A DNA stretch of 64,000 bases from Halichoerus grypus (lineage: Eukaryota > Chordata > Mammalia > Carnivora > Phocidae): contig NC_135717.1 of the NCBI RefSeq assembly GCF_964656455.1, forward strand, positions 142,180,308 to 142,244,307, given 5' to 3'. Positions 44,965-58,035 of this stretch are shown here, in pieces. The translations under genes were made by a program, and so were the position numbers. Each line of letters starts with the position of its first letter. Position 1 is the stretch's first letter. The notes under the pieces are model-generated. The model was not told the DNA's origin, did no database searches, and saw nothing but the letters and a program-made list of their open reading frames with translations.

Positions 44965-45262
44965 ATGACAACTAATAATAATAGCTATCATTTATTGGAT
45001 ACTTACCTACCCAAGACATATAGCTGGTAAGATTTCTGGCTCCAAGCATGGGTTTGTAATAATTACGCCAATTCACAAACATTTGTTAAGTTCTGACTAT
45101 GTACTAGGCACTGTTCCAAGTGCATGATGTGCATAAACTCTTTAATCCCTATAGCACACTATTTTAACAGAAAAGGAAATTGAAGCAAGGAACATAGGTA
45201 TTTTGCTTAAGGTCACACTACTAAAAAGTAATGAGGTTCAAACAGGAACCCAAGTATTCCAC
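44965..45262 (-). repeat. MIR SINE(s), antisense
   Basis: 'gttctgactatgtactaggc', 'aactctttaatccctatagc', 'ggaaattgaagcaaggaaca', 'taaggtcacactactaaaaa' and 'gaggttcaaacaggaaccc' follow the complement of MIR. A second degenerate piece precedes it (44965-45060). Confidence 0.7.
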
Positions 45263-46689
45263 TGTCACATACCATTCTTTCTTTTGTTCATTCTCTCTCT
45301 CTTTCTCTCTCTCTGCTTACTTTTGTTCATTCACTGTTTCATTTATCAATTTATTCAATCTCTACTTATATTTCATTTATCCATTCACTCAAGCACTAAA
45401 ACTCTACTGTTTAGCCTCTACCGTATGCCAGACACTAGGTTGGGTGGCTCAGAATATGAAGATTCCTACCCGAAAGTAACAAAATATAGGAAAAAAGAGT
45501 AAACCAAAGCAAGCAACCAGACCATTAACAAAATACATAAGGACCAAAAAATATTTAAACACTGAGGAGTCCAAAGGCTTCAAGGCTATGATTTTGGACA
45601 TTTTGGGCCTGCCTAGACTGTTTATGTTAATTTCCATATTGCTTTTTAGCTCTCAGAAATCAGACCCGACCTCATATTTCAAATCTTGTCCTACAAATAA
45701 CCACATTTTGTCTTTGTTCTGAAATTCTCCAGCACGGAATTCACAGCTATTATTTCTAATTCTATATTGACTCTTTAAATCTGTTTCATCATATATAAAT
45801 CATCTATTTACAAACCTTGCAAGTCTAGAACCTAGAACAAAGCAGACATAATATCTGTACTCCATATCAGTTATTCTCAACCATGACTACACATTATAAT
45901 CCTTGGGAGAGTTGAATAAAAATATAAAGTAGATTCCACGCCAAATGTGATAAACATAAAGCTCCTAGAAGAAAACATAGGCAGTAATTTCCCTGATACT
46001 GGCTGTAGAAACATTTTTTGGGATAATGTCTCTTCAGACAAGGGAGACAAAAGCAAAATTAAACTATTGAGACTACATCAAACTAAAAGGCTTTTGTATA
46101 GTGAAGAAAACTATAAACAACCAAAAGGAAACCTATGAATGGGAGAAGATATTTGCAAATGATATATCTGATAAGGGGTTAATATCCAAAATACATAAAG
46201 AACTTATATAACTCAACACTAAGAACACAATCCAATTAAAAAATGGGCAGAGAACCTGAATAGACGTTTTTCCAAAGAAGACATACAGATGGTCACCAGA
46301 CACTTGGTACGATGCGCAACATCACTAACCATCAGAGAAATGCAACTCAAAACCATAATGAGATATCACTTTACATCTGTCAGAATGGTTAAAAACAAAC
46401 AAACAAACACAAGAAATAACAAGTGTTGGTGAGAATGTGGAAAAGAAGGAACCCTCATGCACTATTGGTGGGAACATGAATTGGTGCAGCCACTGTGGAA
46501 AACAGTAAGGAAGTTTCTCAAAAAATTAAAAATAGACTTACCATATAACCCACTAATTCTACTACTGGGTATTTACTCAAAAAAATAAAAAATAAAAACA
46601 CTAATCCAAAAAGATATATGTACCCTTTGTTTATTGTAGCATTATTTACAATAGCAAAATAGATGAATGAATAAAGAAGATGTGGTATA

Positions 46690-46886
46690 GGGGCACCTGG
46701 TGGCTCAGCCAGTTAAACACCTGACTCTTGATTTCTGCTCGGGTGATGATCTCAAGGTCATGAGATCAAGCCCTGTGCCAGGCTCCATGCTGGGCATGGA
46801 GCCAGCTTAGGATTCTCTCTCTCCCTATCCCTCTGACCCTCTCTACCCCCTGACCCACCCCACCTTCCACGCTCTAAAGAAAAAAA
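46690..46886 (+). mobile_element. Can-SINE nested in L1
   Basis: GGGGCACCTGGTGGCTCAGC head. Target duplication AAGATGTGGTATA (46677-46689) and AAGATGTGATACA (46887-46899), 11 of 13 matching. An older SINE copy. Confidence 0.93.
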
Positions 46887-46896
46887 AAGATGTGAT

Positions 46897-46962
46897 ACAC
46901 ACACACACACACAATGGGATGAATAAAGAAGATGTGATATATATATACACGAACACACACAC
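46897..46962 (+). repeat. (AC)n / (TA)n microsatellites
   Basis: ACACACACACACACAC at 46897-46912, then TATATATATACACGAACACA near 46937. Grown within the L1 next to the SINE. Confidence 0.85.
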
Positions 46963-47697
46963 ATATAATGGGATACAACTTAGGCATAAAAAAAGAATGA
47001 GATCTTCCCATTAGCAACAACATGGATGAACCTATAGGGTATAATGCTAAGTGAAATAAGTCAGGCAGAGAAAGACAAATACCATATGATTTCATTCATA
47101 TGTGGAATTTAAGGAACAAATGAACAAAGAAAGAAAAAAAAAGACACAAAAAGCAGACTCTTAAATACAGAGGACAAACTGGTGGTTGCCAGAGAGTAGG
47201 TGGGTGGCGGGGAGGGGTGAAATAGATAAAGGAGATCAAGACTGAGGAGCATTGAGTAATGTATAAAATTGTCGAGTCATTATATTATACATCTGAAACT
47301 AATATAACACTATATATTAATTGTATTTCAATAAAAAACGGTTCCCACTGTAAACCATATCCAAGAGTGGGCTCCAGATATATAATTGTTTTTAAATCTC
47401 CCTAAGTAATTATATGTTTAGTTGAGGTTAAGAACCACAGATCAGTATTATCCTGGTACTTTACTAATTACTGTATCCAATTTAGTCATCAAACCTGAAA
47501 AATTGTCTGGCATAAAGAGGGAAAGAATTTAAAGTAATAAAATAATCAAATGACTGGTGAAATGATTATAATAAAAGATATGATAATAGATCCAAGAAAT
47601 TAGTATTCTTTATCCTAGTATCAACTAATTATTTAAAATATATTTAATGTTTTAAATGGAAAGACAACTATTTCTTATTTTTGAAAAATGGAAAGAG

Positions 47698-47898
47698 GGG
47701 CGCCTGGGTGGCTCACTCATTAAGTGTCTGCCTTCAGCTCAGGTCATGATCCCAGGGTCCTGGGATCAAGCCCCACATCGGGCTCCCTGCTGAGCGGGAA
47801 AGCCTGCTTCTCTCTCTCCCACTCCCCCTGCTTGTGTTCCCTCTCTCACTGCGTCTTTCTCTGTCAAATAAATAAAATCTTAAAAAAAAAAAGAAAGA
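47698..47898 (+). mobile_element. Can-SINE, full length
   Basis: GGGGCGCCTGGGTGGCTCAC head. Target duplication TTGAAAAATGGAAAG (from 47691) and TTGAAAGATGGAAAG (from 47899), one mismatch. Confidence 0.94.
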
Positions 47899-48701
47899 AT
47901 TGAAAGATGGAAAGAAATAAACCTCTATAATAGAGTTGGCCAAATATTGCCCTACTTGGTAATTTCTAGACCAGATGATTTCTTATAGTTACTTCCCCAT
48001 TAATGACTTTATTAACCAACATTGAGATTTGCAAAGTCATTATGACACAGTAAATACCTAAAATTTTATTTGATTAAAATATCTAGCTGATGAGCCTTCA
48101 CTTGTCAGTTCTTTAATGTGATTAATCGTGTTTCATTAATAAGTATAAAATATATTTATTATTTTCTCAGACATTCTAGACCATTTTTAATTTCCACCAA
48201 ATTTGAAAGCAAGAATATTTTAATCTGAGGAATATCTGTTACTCTGAAGTTCTAATATTCTCATAATCTTTAAACTAGAATACAATTCATTCACTCCATC
48301 TGGTGTATGTGGCTTGATAGAAATATTCTTCATTTTGTAGTGTCTTGAATCTAGATGAAACATGAGGAATTTCTATTCAATAGTCCCATGACTGATATTA
48401 ATAACACTCAGAATATAAGAAGTAGCTATTTCCCATATTATGATATGATTCATCTATAAAATTCTTAAATGACCTAAATAGTTAGAAGATATAAGGAGAT
48501 AAGTGTATAGTGCGCATTTTTTGTTTTTTGTTTTTCATTTTGCTTATAACTGAAAATCTTGAATTCTTTCTTTGTTTAGCTATAGAATAAAGAAGTAACA
48601 TTGGAGAGGATCTTTTTTCTTCCAGGAAGAATCACTCAGCCCCCTCCTTTTAGATATGTAAATATAAGGCAAATAGGCACCCCTGCCCTAGAAGAAGAAA
48701 A

Positions 48702-48902
48702 AAAAATTTTTTCTTAAAGATTTTATTTATTTATTTGACACAGAGAGACACAGCAAAGAGGGAACACAAGCAGGGGGAGAGGGAGAGGAAGAAGCAGGTT
48801 TCCCGCGGAGCAGGGAGCCGGATGTGGGGCTCGATCCCAGGACCTCAGGATCATGACCTGAGCCGAAGGCAGACACTTAATGACTGAGCCACCCAGGCGC
48901 CC
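48702..48902 (-). mobile_element. Can-SINE, full length
   Basis: Minus-strand copy with GAGCCACCCAGGCGCCC at its right end. A perfect 16-bp target duplication CCCTAGAAGAAGAAAA lies at 48686-48701 and 48901-48916, overlapping the element end slightly. Confidence 0.95.
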
Positions 48903-49819
48903 CTAGAAGAAGAAAATTTAATGAAACCTTGACAAACTGTCTCTTCCAGTGTCTCTTGATATGAGAGGATAGCAGAAGGGTAATTTGCATAATTACCAGG
49001 AAACCTCAGGGGAGAAAGGACAAACAAGACTGCTTTCCTTTCAGTTTTGAAGTTCAGTGTTATTCTCAATTATCCTACAAACTAAGACAATTGACTGGAT
49101 CAGAAAGGTTTCTAAGAACTCATGAGAAGAACCTACCATGTGGGAAGTGAGAGTATGCACAGGGACCTGAGTCCAATGCCCAATATCAGTCATGGTTCTA
49201 GCTCCATGTGTTGCTGAGTCTGGAAGACCTTCCTGGCTCAGTCATCTTGATAAGTTTGGGAACCTAGGTGTGAAACTAAGCCTCAAAGTGGTGTCACTTG
49301 AAGAAGGAGGAATCCTCCCTGAAGGAGCACACTGCCATGGGATGTCACTACTGCTGGTGGAACTTCAAACCAGGCCAATGACTGGTATGGAATGATTTCG
49401 TTTAGCCTGTATGTCATTGGGCTATTGCAATGGTATATGGATAGCATTTGATTTTGAGGGGCCACCTATTTTTAAAAGTGATACTTTGAAAACTCAAAAG
49501 AGGCAATGGCAATTAAAAAAAATGGTTGCTCACTTGTTACCTTATGACATTTTCTAGTTCTTTTTCACAAAATGTTAAAAACAAACAAACAAAAACCAAA
49601 ACAAAAAACAAACTGGTGCTTTTGACCTGATTAAGTTTTGGTGGTTCTTGGATAATTCAGGCAGAGCAAGAATGGTCCTAAGAGAGTGCTACCAGATTTT
49701 ATATAATATAAAGTCAAGTATGCCACTTGGGCCCATGCTACTCTATAGTGTATTGAGGTCTTGAACATTGTATTGAACATTGAAGTCTTGGGCAATACAT
49801 AAGAAGTAAAGAAATAAAA

Positions 49820-50960
49820 TCATGCTATGTTGAAAATAGACTGTAGAGGGTATATTGGAGAAGCAGAGAGAGTGGCCAGGAAATAATTACAATAACCCAG
49901 GAGAGAGATGGTTGATAGTGGTTCAGAGTGTAGTGATTAAATGGAGATGGTGAGAAGTGGTCAGATCCTAGATATATTTTGAAGGTAGGGCAAATCTAAT
50001 TTCTTTACAATTTGATATGGGGTGTGAGACATAGGGAGGACTTGAAGACAACTTGATATTCTTCACCTTGAGCAACCATTATCTGAGATGGGGAAGATGC
50101 AGACAATTTGTTTGGGTCTAGGAGATACAAGAGGTAAGTTTTTGACATTTTAAATGTGCAATATCTTTTAGATGTACAAGTGGAGATGTTCAATAGGCTG
50201 TTGGATAAATGTGTTTGGTTGTACAGACTGAAGCAGAAGTAAAGGTTTGTAAATCATTAGCTTATGGATACTAGTTAAGACTATGAGACTGATGGCAATC
50301 ATTGAGAGAAGAAATGGAAGACTGAGACCTGGGTTACTCCAACATTAAGAAGTCAGGAAGAAGGGGCGTCTGGGTGGCTAAGTCTGTTAAGCATCCGCCT
50401 TTGGCTCAGGTCATGATCCCAGGGTCCTGGGATCGAGTCCCACATACGGCTTCCTGCTCGGTGTGGAGCCTGCTTCTCCCTCACCCTTTGCCTGCCACTC
50501 CCCCTGCTTGTGCTCTCTCTGTCAAATAAATAAATACATAAAATCTTTTAAAAAAAAGAAGTCAGGAAGAAGAATATGGTCCAAGAAAGGAAGGAGACTG
50601 AGACAGAGCCACTGGTGAAGTAAGAGAAAAACAGAGTGTGGTTTCCTATAATGTAAGTAAATTAAAAAAGTGGGGGGGAATCAAGGAAGAAAGAGTGATC
50701 TACTAAGGCATTAACTACAACAAAGGTTGAGAATTGGCCATTGTATTTACCAATATAAAATTTACCAATATCAAATTACCAAGTGATGATGGTAACAGGA
50801 GGGTTTCTGTGGAGTGGTGGGACAAAGACCTTATTGGAATAGATTTATAAAAGCTGCAAAAAAAGCAACTGGGGAAAGTGAGTAGACAACCTCTTTGAAG
50901 AGCTTTGTGGCAAAAGGGAGCCAAAAATAGAGCAATAGCTGATGGTAGAAGTAAGGTCAA
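49820..50960 (+). repeat. Ancient repeat, copy of the unnamed family, split by a SINE
   Basis: 'aatagactgtagagggtata', 'tacaataacccaggagagag', 'gatggtgagaagtggtcaga', 'tagatatattttgaaggtag', 'gatatggggtgtgagaca'. It continues after the SINE at 50363-50555 with 'gaaggagactgagacagagc' and 'aacctctttgaagagctttg'. Confidence 0.55.
50363..50555 (+). mobile_element. Can-SINE, full length
   Basis: GGGGCGTCTGGGTGGCTAAG head. A perfect 16-bp target duplication AAGAAGTCAGGAAGAA lies at 50347-50362 and 50556-50571. Confidence 0.97.
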
Positions 50961-51148
50961 GAGAGAATTTTTTTTCTTTTAGTTGGAAGAATTTTGTATG
51001 TTATAGGAATGGGATAAAGAAAAAAAAATGATGACAAGGACAGCACAATAAGCATGGCTGGGGGAGTATAACTGACTAGATGATTGCTGGAGACATCAGC
51101 ACAGGAGACAACAGTTGTCTTTGTCTAAGGTTTACTTTTGAATTTTTT

Positions 51149-51343
51149 TTTAAAGATTTTATTTATTTATTCGACACAGAGAGACACAGCGAGAGAGGGA
51201 ACACAAGCAGGGGGAGTGGGAGAGGGAGAAGCAGGCTTCCTGCTGAGCAGGGAGCCCCATGTGGGGCTCGATCCCAGGTCCCTGGGATCATGACCTGAGC
51301 CGAAGGCAGACGCTTAACAACCGAGCCACCCAGGCGCCCCTAG
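51149..51343 (-). mobile_element. Can-SINE, full length
   Basis: Minus-strand copy. Target duplication TTTTGAATTTTTT at 51136-51148 and 51344-51356. The plus-strand frames at 51080-51468 are SINE shadows. Confidence 0.95.
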
Positions 51344-51903
51344 TTTTGAATTTTTTAAAGATTTATGCTCAGTCTAACAAGCCCTTTCATCCTCTTAGAC
51401 ACATGGACAATTTAAGACTTTGCTTAAAGCAAATACTCTTATATTTTGAAATCCATGAAATCAGGTAGTTGATACGCTGCCTTTCTTCACCCATGTTCAC
51501 TTTTAATATTTGTATACTTATACTATATGTCGGCTCCTCCTGTTTACAAGCTGTGGGACTTTGAGTCAGTAACCTTTGCTCTACAAACCTCACAGGGTTA
51601 TTACAGGGAGCAAATAAAACAACTGTGTAAAAGCACTTTGGGAAAGCTGTAAAGGGCTTCATACCAGTTATTTATCTTGTTCATATTGGTGTGTAGCCTT
51701 TGTTAATAAGATCTCCACACAGGCTTGAAGAAGGGTTTGCCTATCTTTAAAAGGCCAGAGCCAGCATTAAGGAATATTCTTCAGAATACTCATCCTGGCA
51801 TATGGAATTTCCCTGCAGATAAAGGGGATTTCTGGTCATACAAGTTTAGGAAAAGCTGAATACTGCTCCTCTTGGAGCTTGACAATATTAAGAAAAAAAT
51901 CTA

Positions 51904-52097
51904 GGGGCACCTGGGTGGCTCAGTCGTTAAGCGTCTGCCTTCGGCTCAGGTCATGATCCCAGGGTCCTGGGGTCGAGCCCCGCATCAGGCTCCCTGCTCA
52001 GCGGGAAGCCTGCTTCTCCCTCTCCCACTCCCCCTGCTTCTGTTCCCTCTCTGGCTGTCTTTCTCTCTGTCAAATAAATAAAACCTTAAAAAAAAAA
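51904..52097 (+). mobile_element. Can-SINE, full length
   Basis: GGGGCACCTGGGTGGCTCAG head. A perfect 13-bp target duplication AGAAAAAAATCTA lies at 51891-51903 and 52098-52110. It is the last SINE in the window; none was seen from here to 64000. Confidence 0.97.
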
Positions 52098-54420
52098 AGA
52101 AAAAAATCTAATGAATACTACAGTTAAGATGTTAGTTCAAAAATGTATAGCACAACATTTCCTAATATTCTTGTCCTAGAAATTCTCTTTCTGGGGGAGT
52201 GGATTCTGTAAAACACACATTAAATTCCTGGCAAACTAGTGCTTCATGAGAAATGATAAGATGGATAAACTCTACAAAAGTGAAAAATAAAGGTAGGTCA
52301 ATTGCAGAGCATCTAAATAATAGCCTTAAAAATTTTCCTGGATTCACTCAGCAGATCAGACGAAACAATACACAGGGAAGGAAAAGTATTTGTTCTTTTC
52401 TACATCACTTTAAGGGAGCAAATACTTGGTATAAAATAAACACTCAAATTATGCCAATAGGATGGAGATAAATGAACACACTTTCTGTCAAATTCTGTGA
52501 ATCAGTCTTTTAAAGTCTTAAGATATCCTACTTCAGCAAAGGTGTGTTCTTTCTTCTGCCCTCATATCTGGGCTGATAATATAAATGATACTGAATCTGC
52601 TCTCAAAGACAGGTAAGTCAATTCCCCTTTCTCTTCCCATCTAGTTAGGCCATAGTTAAAGCATAAAAACCCAGGCACTGCATTCAGAGAGACATTTATT
52701 TTGAGGTTAATGAGTTCCCACACAACATTAGAAGATTTTTATTTCTCATTTTCACGACTGCATATAGAAGATGGCTGACTTTTGGTCACAAGCTTTTTCT
52801 TCAACTCAGCTCCTATAAAAATGATATGGTATAACTTCATGTGCATATGAATGAAGCATGGGGCATCCTAAACTTGCCTCTTCTGGGCCCTTTCAAAGCC
52901 AGTCATAGACCTCTAAGCCACTCCAGCCATATGTGTCAAGGGCTATACTTGGACCTTCTCTTTCCTGAGAGGCATGCCACCCCTAAGATGGCGAATTCAT
53001 AAATCCCATCCCTTTGCTTGGTTTCATTGCTTGAAAATTCAAATGAAGAATAAAAGAGAAGTATACACAGTTCCTATGAGGAATTAGATTACAATATATG
53101 GGATCAATGCACAGAAGAAAATATTCTGTTAGGGCTATTCAGATGTAAACAAATCCAAATGATAATTATCTTTGATACAGAGAAGAAATCGGGCCTTAAT
53201 CAATAATGCATAAAATAAGCCACCATTGACAAAGACTAAATTTCTGGAAGAACAGTTGCTGGCAGTAGTTGACATGTAGTGAGGAAGGCATATAAAAATG
53301 GCCAAAATGCAGTGAATACACTGAAGACCCATCCCCATGGGTAACTACTTTCAACTAGAACTTAGCAGAGGACTCTAAAAGAATGGCATTTGTGCCAGAT
53401 AATGTTTATTAGTATTTTTAAATAGATATATGATATATTCATAAGCCAAACACTTAAGTAGAGCTATCAGCTTTGTGTGAGATTATGCAGAATCTTCATA
53501 TTATGATATTTCAAATTAGACCATAATAGTGTGATGAAATAAAATCCTTTTGTCATCATTGAGGATCATTTTGCTCATATATTAACTTTTCCTAAGTGCC
53601 CATTTTTGTCATTGGCGGTTCATTTAAAATACAGCATTGTATTGCTAGAAATCCATAAAACCCTTAATTTTGGTAAAGGCACATGCCATATTTCATTTTT
53701 TATAACATTTCAGCTCAATGTCCTTCATGACCAAAGTTCTACAAAGCAAACATTACACGCTTAGTTCCTAGATTTTCTGAACTGAGGATTATTTTTGCCA
53801 CTGATTCTTCATTTTGTTTTGTGAATTTTTTGGCCATAGTTTTTCTGCCTATCTGAACTAAGGAACTGAAAAAATGTGAATAAAAATCCATTTCTGATTT
53901 TGTATTTATTCAGCTTTTACATTTACATATTACTGTTGCTTAAGTTGTTATGTTACATTTTAATTTAAGAACAGTCATGAACTAATGTCAGATTCTAAGA
54001 GAAGAGAATAACAAGAACAACAGTTTTGAAAAGTGAACAAGCAGCTTGGTTCATTCAAAGCACATAGGTTCAAAGTGAGGATGACAAGCGAAGGAAGCTT
54101 GAGGGGGGAGCAGAGAGCCACCAGCCTAGAAAGGGCCTCACATGTCAAAAGGTGCCTCACACTTTGTATGGTCACTGACAAATCAGCCTACTCCTTCACC
54201 CTTAGTTCTGTGAAGAACTAAAGTAATGTTTCAGTCACTGATGAATAAGAAATATCAAGATGTATTGCACATGGTAAAACGTAACTATTGCTTTGTGAGA
54301 CTTCTGTTTCAGTTTTACACATACATGCCATCAGATGTAATACATATATTGCTGAGTAAAAGGTTGAAATTAAATTGTATTTCTTACAGTGGGTAGCAGA
54401 CAGGTAGGTATCTAGTATCT

Positions 54421-54432
54421 GGGGGGGGGGGG
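54421..54432 (+). repeat. Poly(G) run of 12
   Basis: Twelve consecutive G in otherwise AT-rich sequence. Length-unstable mononucleotide tract and a possible assembly or sequencing weak point. Confidence 0.95.
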
Positions 54433-55354
54433 TGTCCAGGCCAAAACAATGAAGAGAGGTCCATATACCATAAATCTAAATATTTAACGATTATAAATCA
54501 AGCCAGCAAACTGTCAAGTAAAAATATAACCTATTACATCCCTTGAAAAGATACATTCACATTGACTTTTAGGCCAGATTCTAAATAATAATTCTCAGTC
54601 TCCTTGAAGTTCTACGGCAGGACTTAGCCAGCTATGGCCCCTGGACTGTAGTCTGCTCCCCTTCTCCTCCTAGTCTCAGCTCCTTCCAGAATACTGAACT
54701 GGTTTTGCCTGAATAGATACCTCAGCCAGCACTTTCAAACTTTGTGGAACCCCAGCAAACAGACATCCCTTGACCACACTCCTTCAGTCTAGGAATGGGT
54801 GCATTAGAGTGCAGATAGACTACAGACATTGCTCCTGGGAAGAAGTCAATAAAGGCCCTGGAGGCAGGTGAAGGTCTGTCTGATCAGAGTGTCTGGGCTT
54901 CCAGGTACCCGGCATAGGGTCAAGAAGGGGTGGTGGTGTGGCTCACAGGTGTGCAGTTTCCCCTGGTCTCCTGAACTTCTCATCCAGTAGAAGGGCAAGA
55001 GGGCCACAGCAAGGCCCACCAAATCACAGCCCTCTCTTGCCTAGGGTTAAGAGTCATACTTGCCGTGATCAAAAATTTGGAATGCCATGGCCTTAGAGGA
55101 TCTGTTCAGAATAAAAAAAACAAAACAAAACAAAACAGTAATAACTGGGAGAAGTTGTGGGAAAAATTAAAAAAAAAATTAAAAGCACACTCTTGAAGAG
55201 AATGAAATAATCAATTCTAAAAAACAAATGACTATATATAATAATAAAAGAAGAAAAGATCAGAAAAACTAAGATTGGCTTAGAATGAATTTTTTAAAAA
55301 ATCAACAGTAACACCTATAGAAATCATCCAGGCATGTGAGAAGGAATATGAGGG

Positions 55355-55475
55355 CATAATATTGTCTGGAGGTGAGAAGACCAGGGTTGTGGTCCTGCTC
55401 TGGACAAATAAGTCATTTAATTGTTCTAAGTCTCAATTTCATTATCGGTAAAATTAAGAAAAGAAACATCTCTAT
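55355..55475 (+). repeat. MIR SINE fragment
   Basis: 'agaccagggttgtggtcctg', 'ctctggacaaataagtcatt', 'gttctaagtctcaatttcat' and 'cggtaaaattaag' follow the MIR core. Confidence 0.7.
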
Positions 55476-55564
55476 CAACTTCAGAAGTCTGATGTGTGAA
55501 AAAATGACGGATATAAAATTGCAGTGCAAATGATTTTTTTTAAAAGATATCTAATCAAGATGCT

Positions 55565-56080
55565 CCCAAGTTAACACACTTCTATATCTTCCCATTGCTT
55601 TGAGAATAAAATTAGACTCCTTACCACAGCCTACGAGAACTTACATGATCTGACCCTGTTCACTGCTCCATCCTGTCTCCTGCTGCCCTCTCCCCTGACC
55701 ACTAGGCTTCAGTGACCCTGTCATCCTTCCTTCCCAAGAAGGTGCCAGAGAAGCTCTTTCCCACCCTTGGTGCATTTGCACTTAGTGTTTCCTTTGCCTC
55801 AAAAATTCTTAAGTTCTTCCATGTGGTTGAATCCGTGTCCTCTTTCAGGTTTCAGTCCAAACCCCACCTCCTAAAAAAGCCCTTCCTTGCCATGTCTATT
55901 TAACATACTTCACACCTGCCCCTTGATCACATTCACTCCCTCTTATATGCACTTATTGCCTGTGCCTTCATCTGCCTTGTTCATTACTACCTCCCAACCA
56001 CCTAGACCAGGACCTATATCCTAGCACCTTCAATAAGGTTGCCACTAAATATTTACTGAAAAATGCATGGCCATGAAAAC
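55565..56080 (+). repeat. L2 LINE fragment with 3' end
   Basis: 'ttcccattgctttgagaata', 'gcctacgagaacttacatga', 'tgacccctgttcactgc'-type, 'gcctcaaaaattcttaagtt', 'ccttccttgccatgtctatt' and 'aataaggttgccactaaata'. The 63-codon frame is a shadow. Confidence 0.7.
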
Positions 56081-56139
56081 ATAGTACTAATAAATATAAC
56101 CATCACTATTTATTGCTTGTAATCAAGTTTTGTTATTTA

Positions 56140-56295
56140 TAGTCAGTGTCTCTACTCTTTACAACAAAGCTGTAAGTTGGGTATGACTATTTACTGGTAA
56201 CTGATACTCAGAGAGGTTAAAGTGCAAGGTCACCCAGCTAGTAATTGGCAGAGACGGAATTTGAATTCAGGTGTCCTGACATCAAACAAATCACT
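56140..56295 (-). repeat. MIR SINE, antisense
   Basis: 'actgatactcagagaggtta', 'gtgcaaggtcacccagctag', 'agagacggaatttgaattca' are the complement of the MIR core. Confidence 0.75.
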
Positions 56296-57384
56296 ATTCC
56301 ATGCTGCCTCTCTGACACCTCCCATCACAATTAATTGATCTCTCCTTTAAACAATATCATTTTTGACACTACTTATTTATCATGTTTTACAATATTAATT
56401 GAGGCATGCTGATTTTTCACTCTAGTTTCTCAGGAAATTTATTACAACAATGTCTTCTGAATCTCCACCAGTGTCTACCATCCCACTTGTCCACATCACT
56501 TAGCAAATATTTGCAGCTGCAAAAAATAATTGGAAGTACAGAATATATGAGTCAGGAGCATTATTATTTCCTTTACAAGAGCAGTGTGTTTATTGCAAAA
56601 ATTTCACAAATTAATTCGCCTCTAGAAATTAATAGGAAGAAAGGTATTGAGCCCAGTTCTGAACTTTTAATGAGGTGAAATTTAGTGTCCTGAAAATTTT
56701 TTATTATCTGATGAGTATTTATGTTCTTCTGAACTACTGATTAAATTTATGTCCCACAGAAACATTTAAACTAGTTTCAGTTAAGCTTACTTTTTCTTTT
56801 AATTTTTTGTTTTTAAAATGTTGATAATAATTACACAGCTTTTCTATGAGTAATAAGGCCCATTTCAGAGTGTGCTTTTTTGAGACTATTTTTATCAACT
56901 ATTTTGTCAACAGAATTCTCAAGCCACCAACATAAAACATCTGTTGGCTAATAACCCACCCTGACTATGTAATTTAAGTAGCTTTACTACCCTAAGCAAA
57001 GGGTAACCCTTGTGACTAGGATTTACAAGTCACTTTCTGGCAGTTCCAGAGCATCTAACAATAGTTTTGTGTATTTCTCTCCAACCACCACTTTGCAATT
57101 TATGCATTAATACTACAGTCATACTTCACTGATAATCTTCATTGCATAGACACTCCCAAATATAATATTTCTTTTTGTTGGGATATCCTTTTAAACAATT
57201 CTCAATAAAAAATTAAGTGGTAGGATTTAAATTACAATCCTATAACACTTGTTATTCAATGGTATTGAAATACTTTAAATAATCATGCAACACAGAATAA
57301 TTTTGAAAAGTAAAGATGCTTTATAATATGTATGTGTGTAAGATAGGAGTATTTATATAAGGATGATAAATATAATGATTAGGA

Positions 57385-57692
57385 TATCATTTCATATTCT
57401 ATCCATAAATGTCAGCAGTTAGAATATTGTGGGGATCTGATATACAGCATGGTGACTATTATCAGCAGTATTGTATTATATACTTGAAAGTTGCCGAGTG
57501 TGAATCTAAAATATTCTTAGCACACGCGCACACATACACACAAAAGGTAATTAGGTGAAGTAATCAATGTGTTAATTAACCTTACTGTGGTAATTTCTTC
57601 ACAATATAGACATATGCTAAATCATCATGTGGTATACCTTAAACTTAACAATGTTATATGTCAATTATATCTCAATAAAACTGGAAAAAAAG
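57385..57692 (+). mobile_element. L1 3'-UTR fragment
   Basis: 'gatctgatatacagcatggt', 'tatatacttgaaagttgccg', 'aatcaatgtgttaattaacc', 'aaatcatcatgtggtatacc', ending 'tatctcaataaaactgg' and an A-rich tail. Confidence 0.8.
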
Positions 57693-57739
57693 AAATGGCA
57701 GGCAAAGAAGTGTGACATGAATGAATAAATAAATACATG

Positions 57740-58035
57740 AAAATAAAACTGATGGTAGCCAGAGGTAAGGGGATTGGGAAATGGATGAAATAGATGAAGA
57801 AGATTAAGAGGTACAATCTTCCAGTTATAAAATCAATAAGATGCGGAGATGTGATATACAACATAGGGAATATAGTCAGTAATATTGTATAAATTTTGTA
57901 TGGAGACAGATGGTCACTATACTTATTATGGTGATCATTTTGTAAGGTATAGAAATATCATCAAATCACTGTGTTGTACACCTGAAACTAATGTAACATT
58001 GTATATCAATTATACCTCAATAAAGAAAAAACAAA
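57740..58035 (+). mobile_element. L1 3'-UTR fragment (second, adjacent)
   Basis: 'gatggtagccagaggtaagg', 'gatgtgatatacaacatagg', 'gtgttgtacacctgaaacta', 'attatacctcaataaagaa'. A different L1 subfamily end placed directly after the preceding fragment. Confidence 0.8.

Larger units (their letters stand above)
45930..47345 (+). mobile_element. L1 ORF2 C-terminal region and 3'UTR, degenerate
   Basis: 'aagctcctagaagaaaacat', 'gactacatcaaactaaaagg', 'aatgggcagagaacctgaat', 'tggtgagaatgtggaaaaga', 'acaacatggatgaacctata', ending 'tttcaataaaaaa'. It has multiple stops. A Can-SINE is inserted at 46690-46886, and CA/TA repeats at 46897-46962 expanded beside it. Confidence 0.9.

Noticed and set aside
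54600..55080. GC-richer block starting with a MER5-like phrase (TTAGCCAGCTATGGCCCCTG)
   Set aside because: Only the first 30-40 bases resemble a hAT terminus. The remainder has no match I know and no coding structure, so it was left as unassigned intron.
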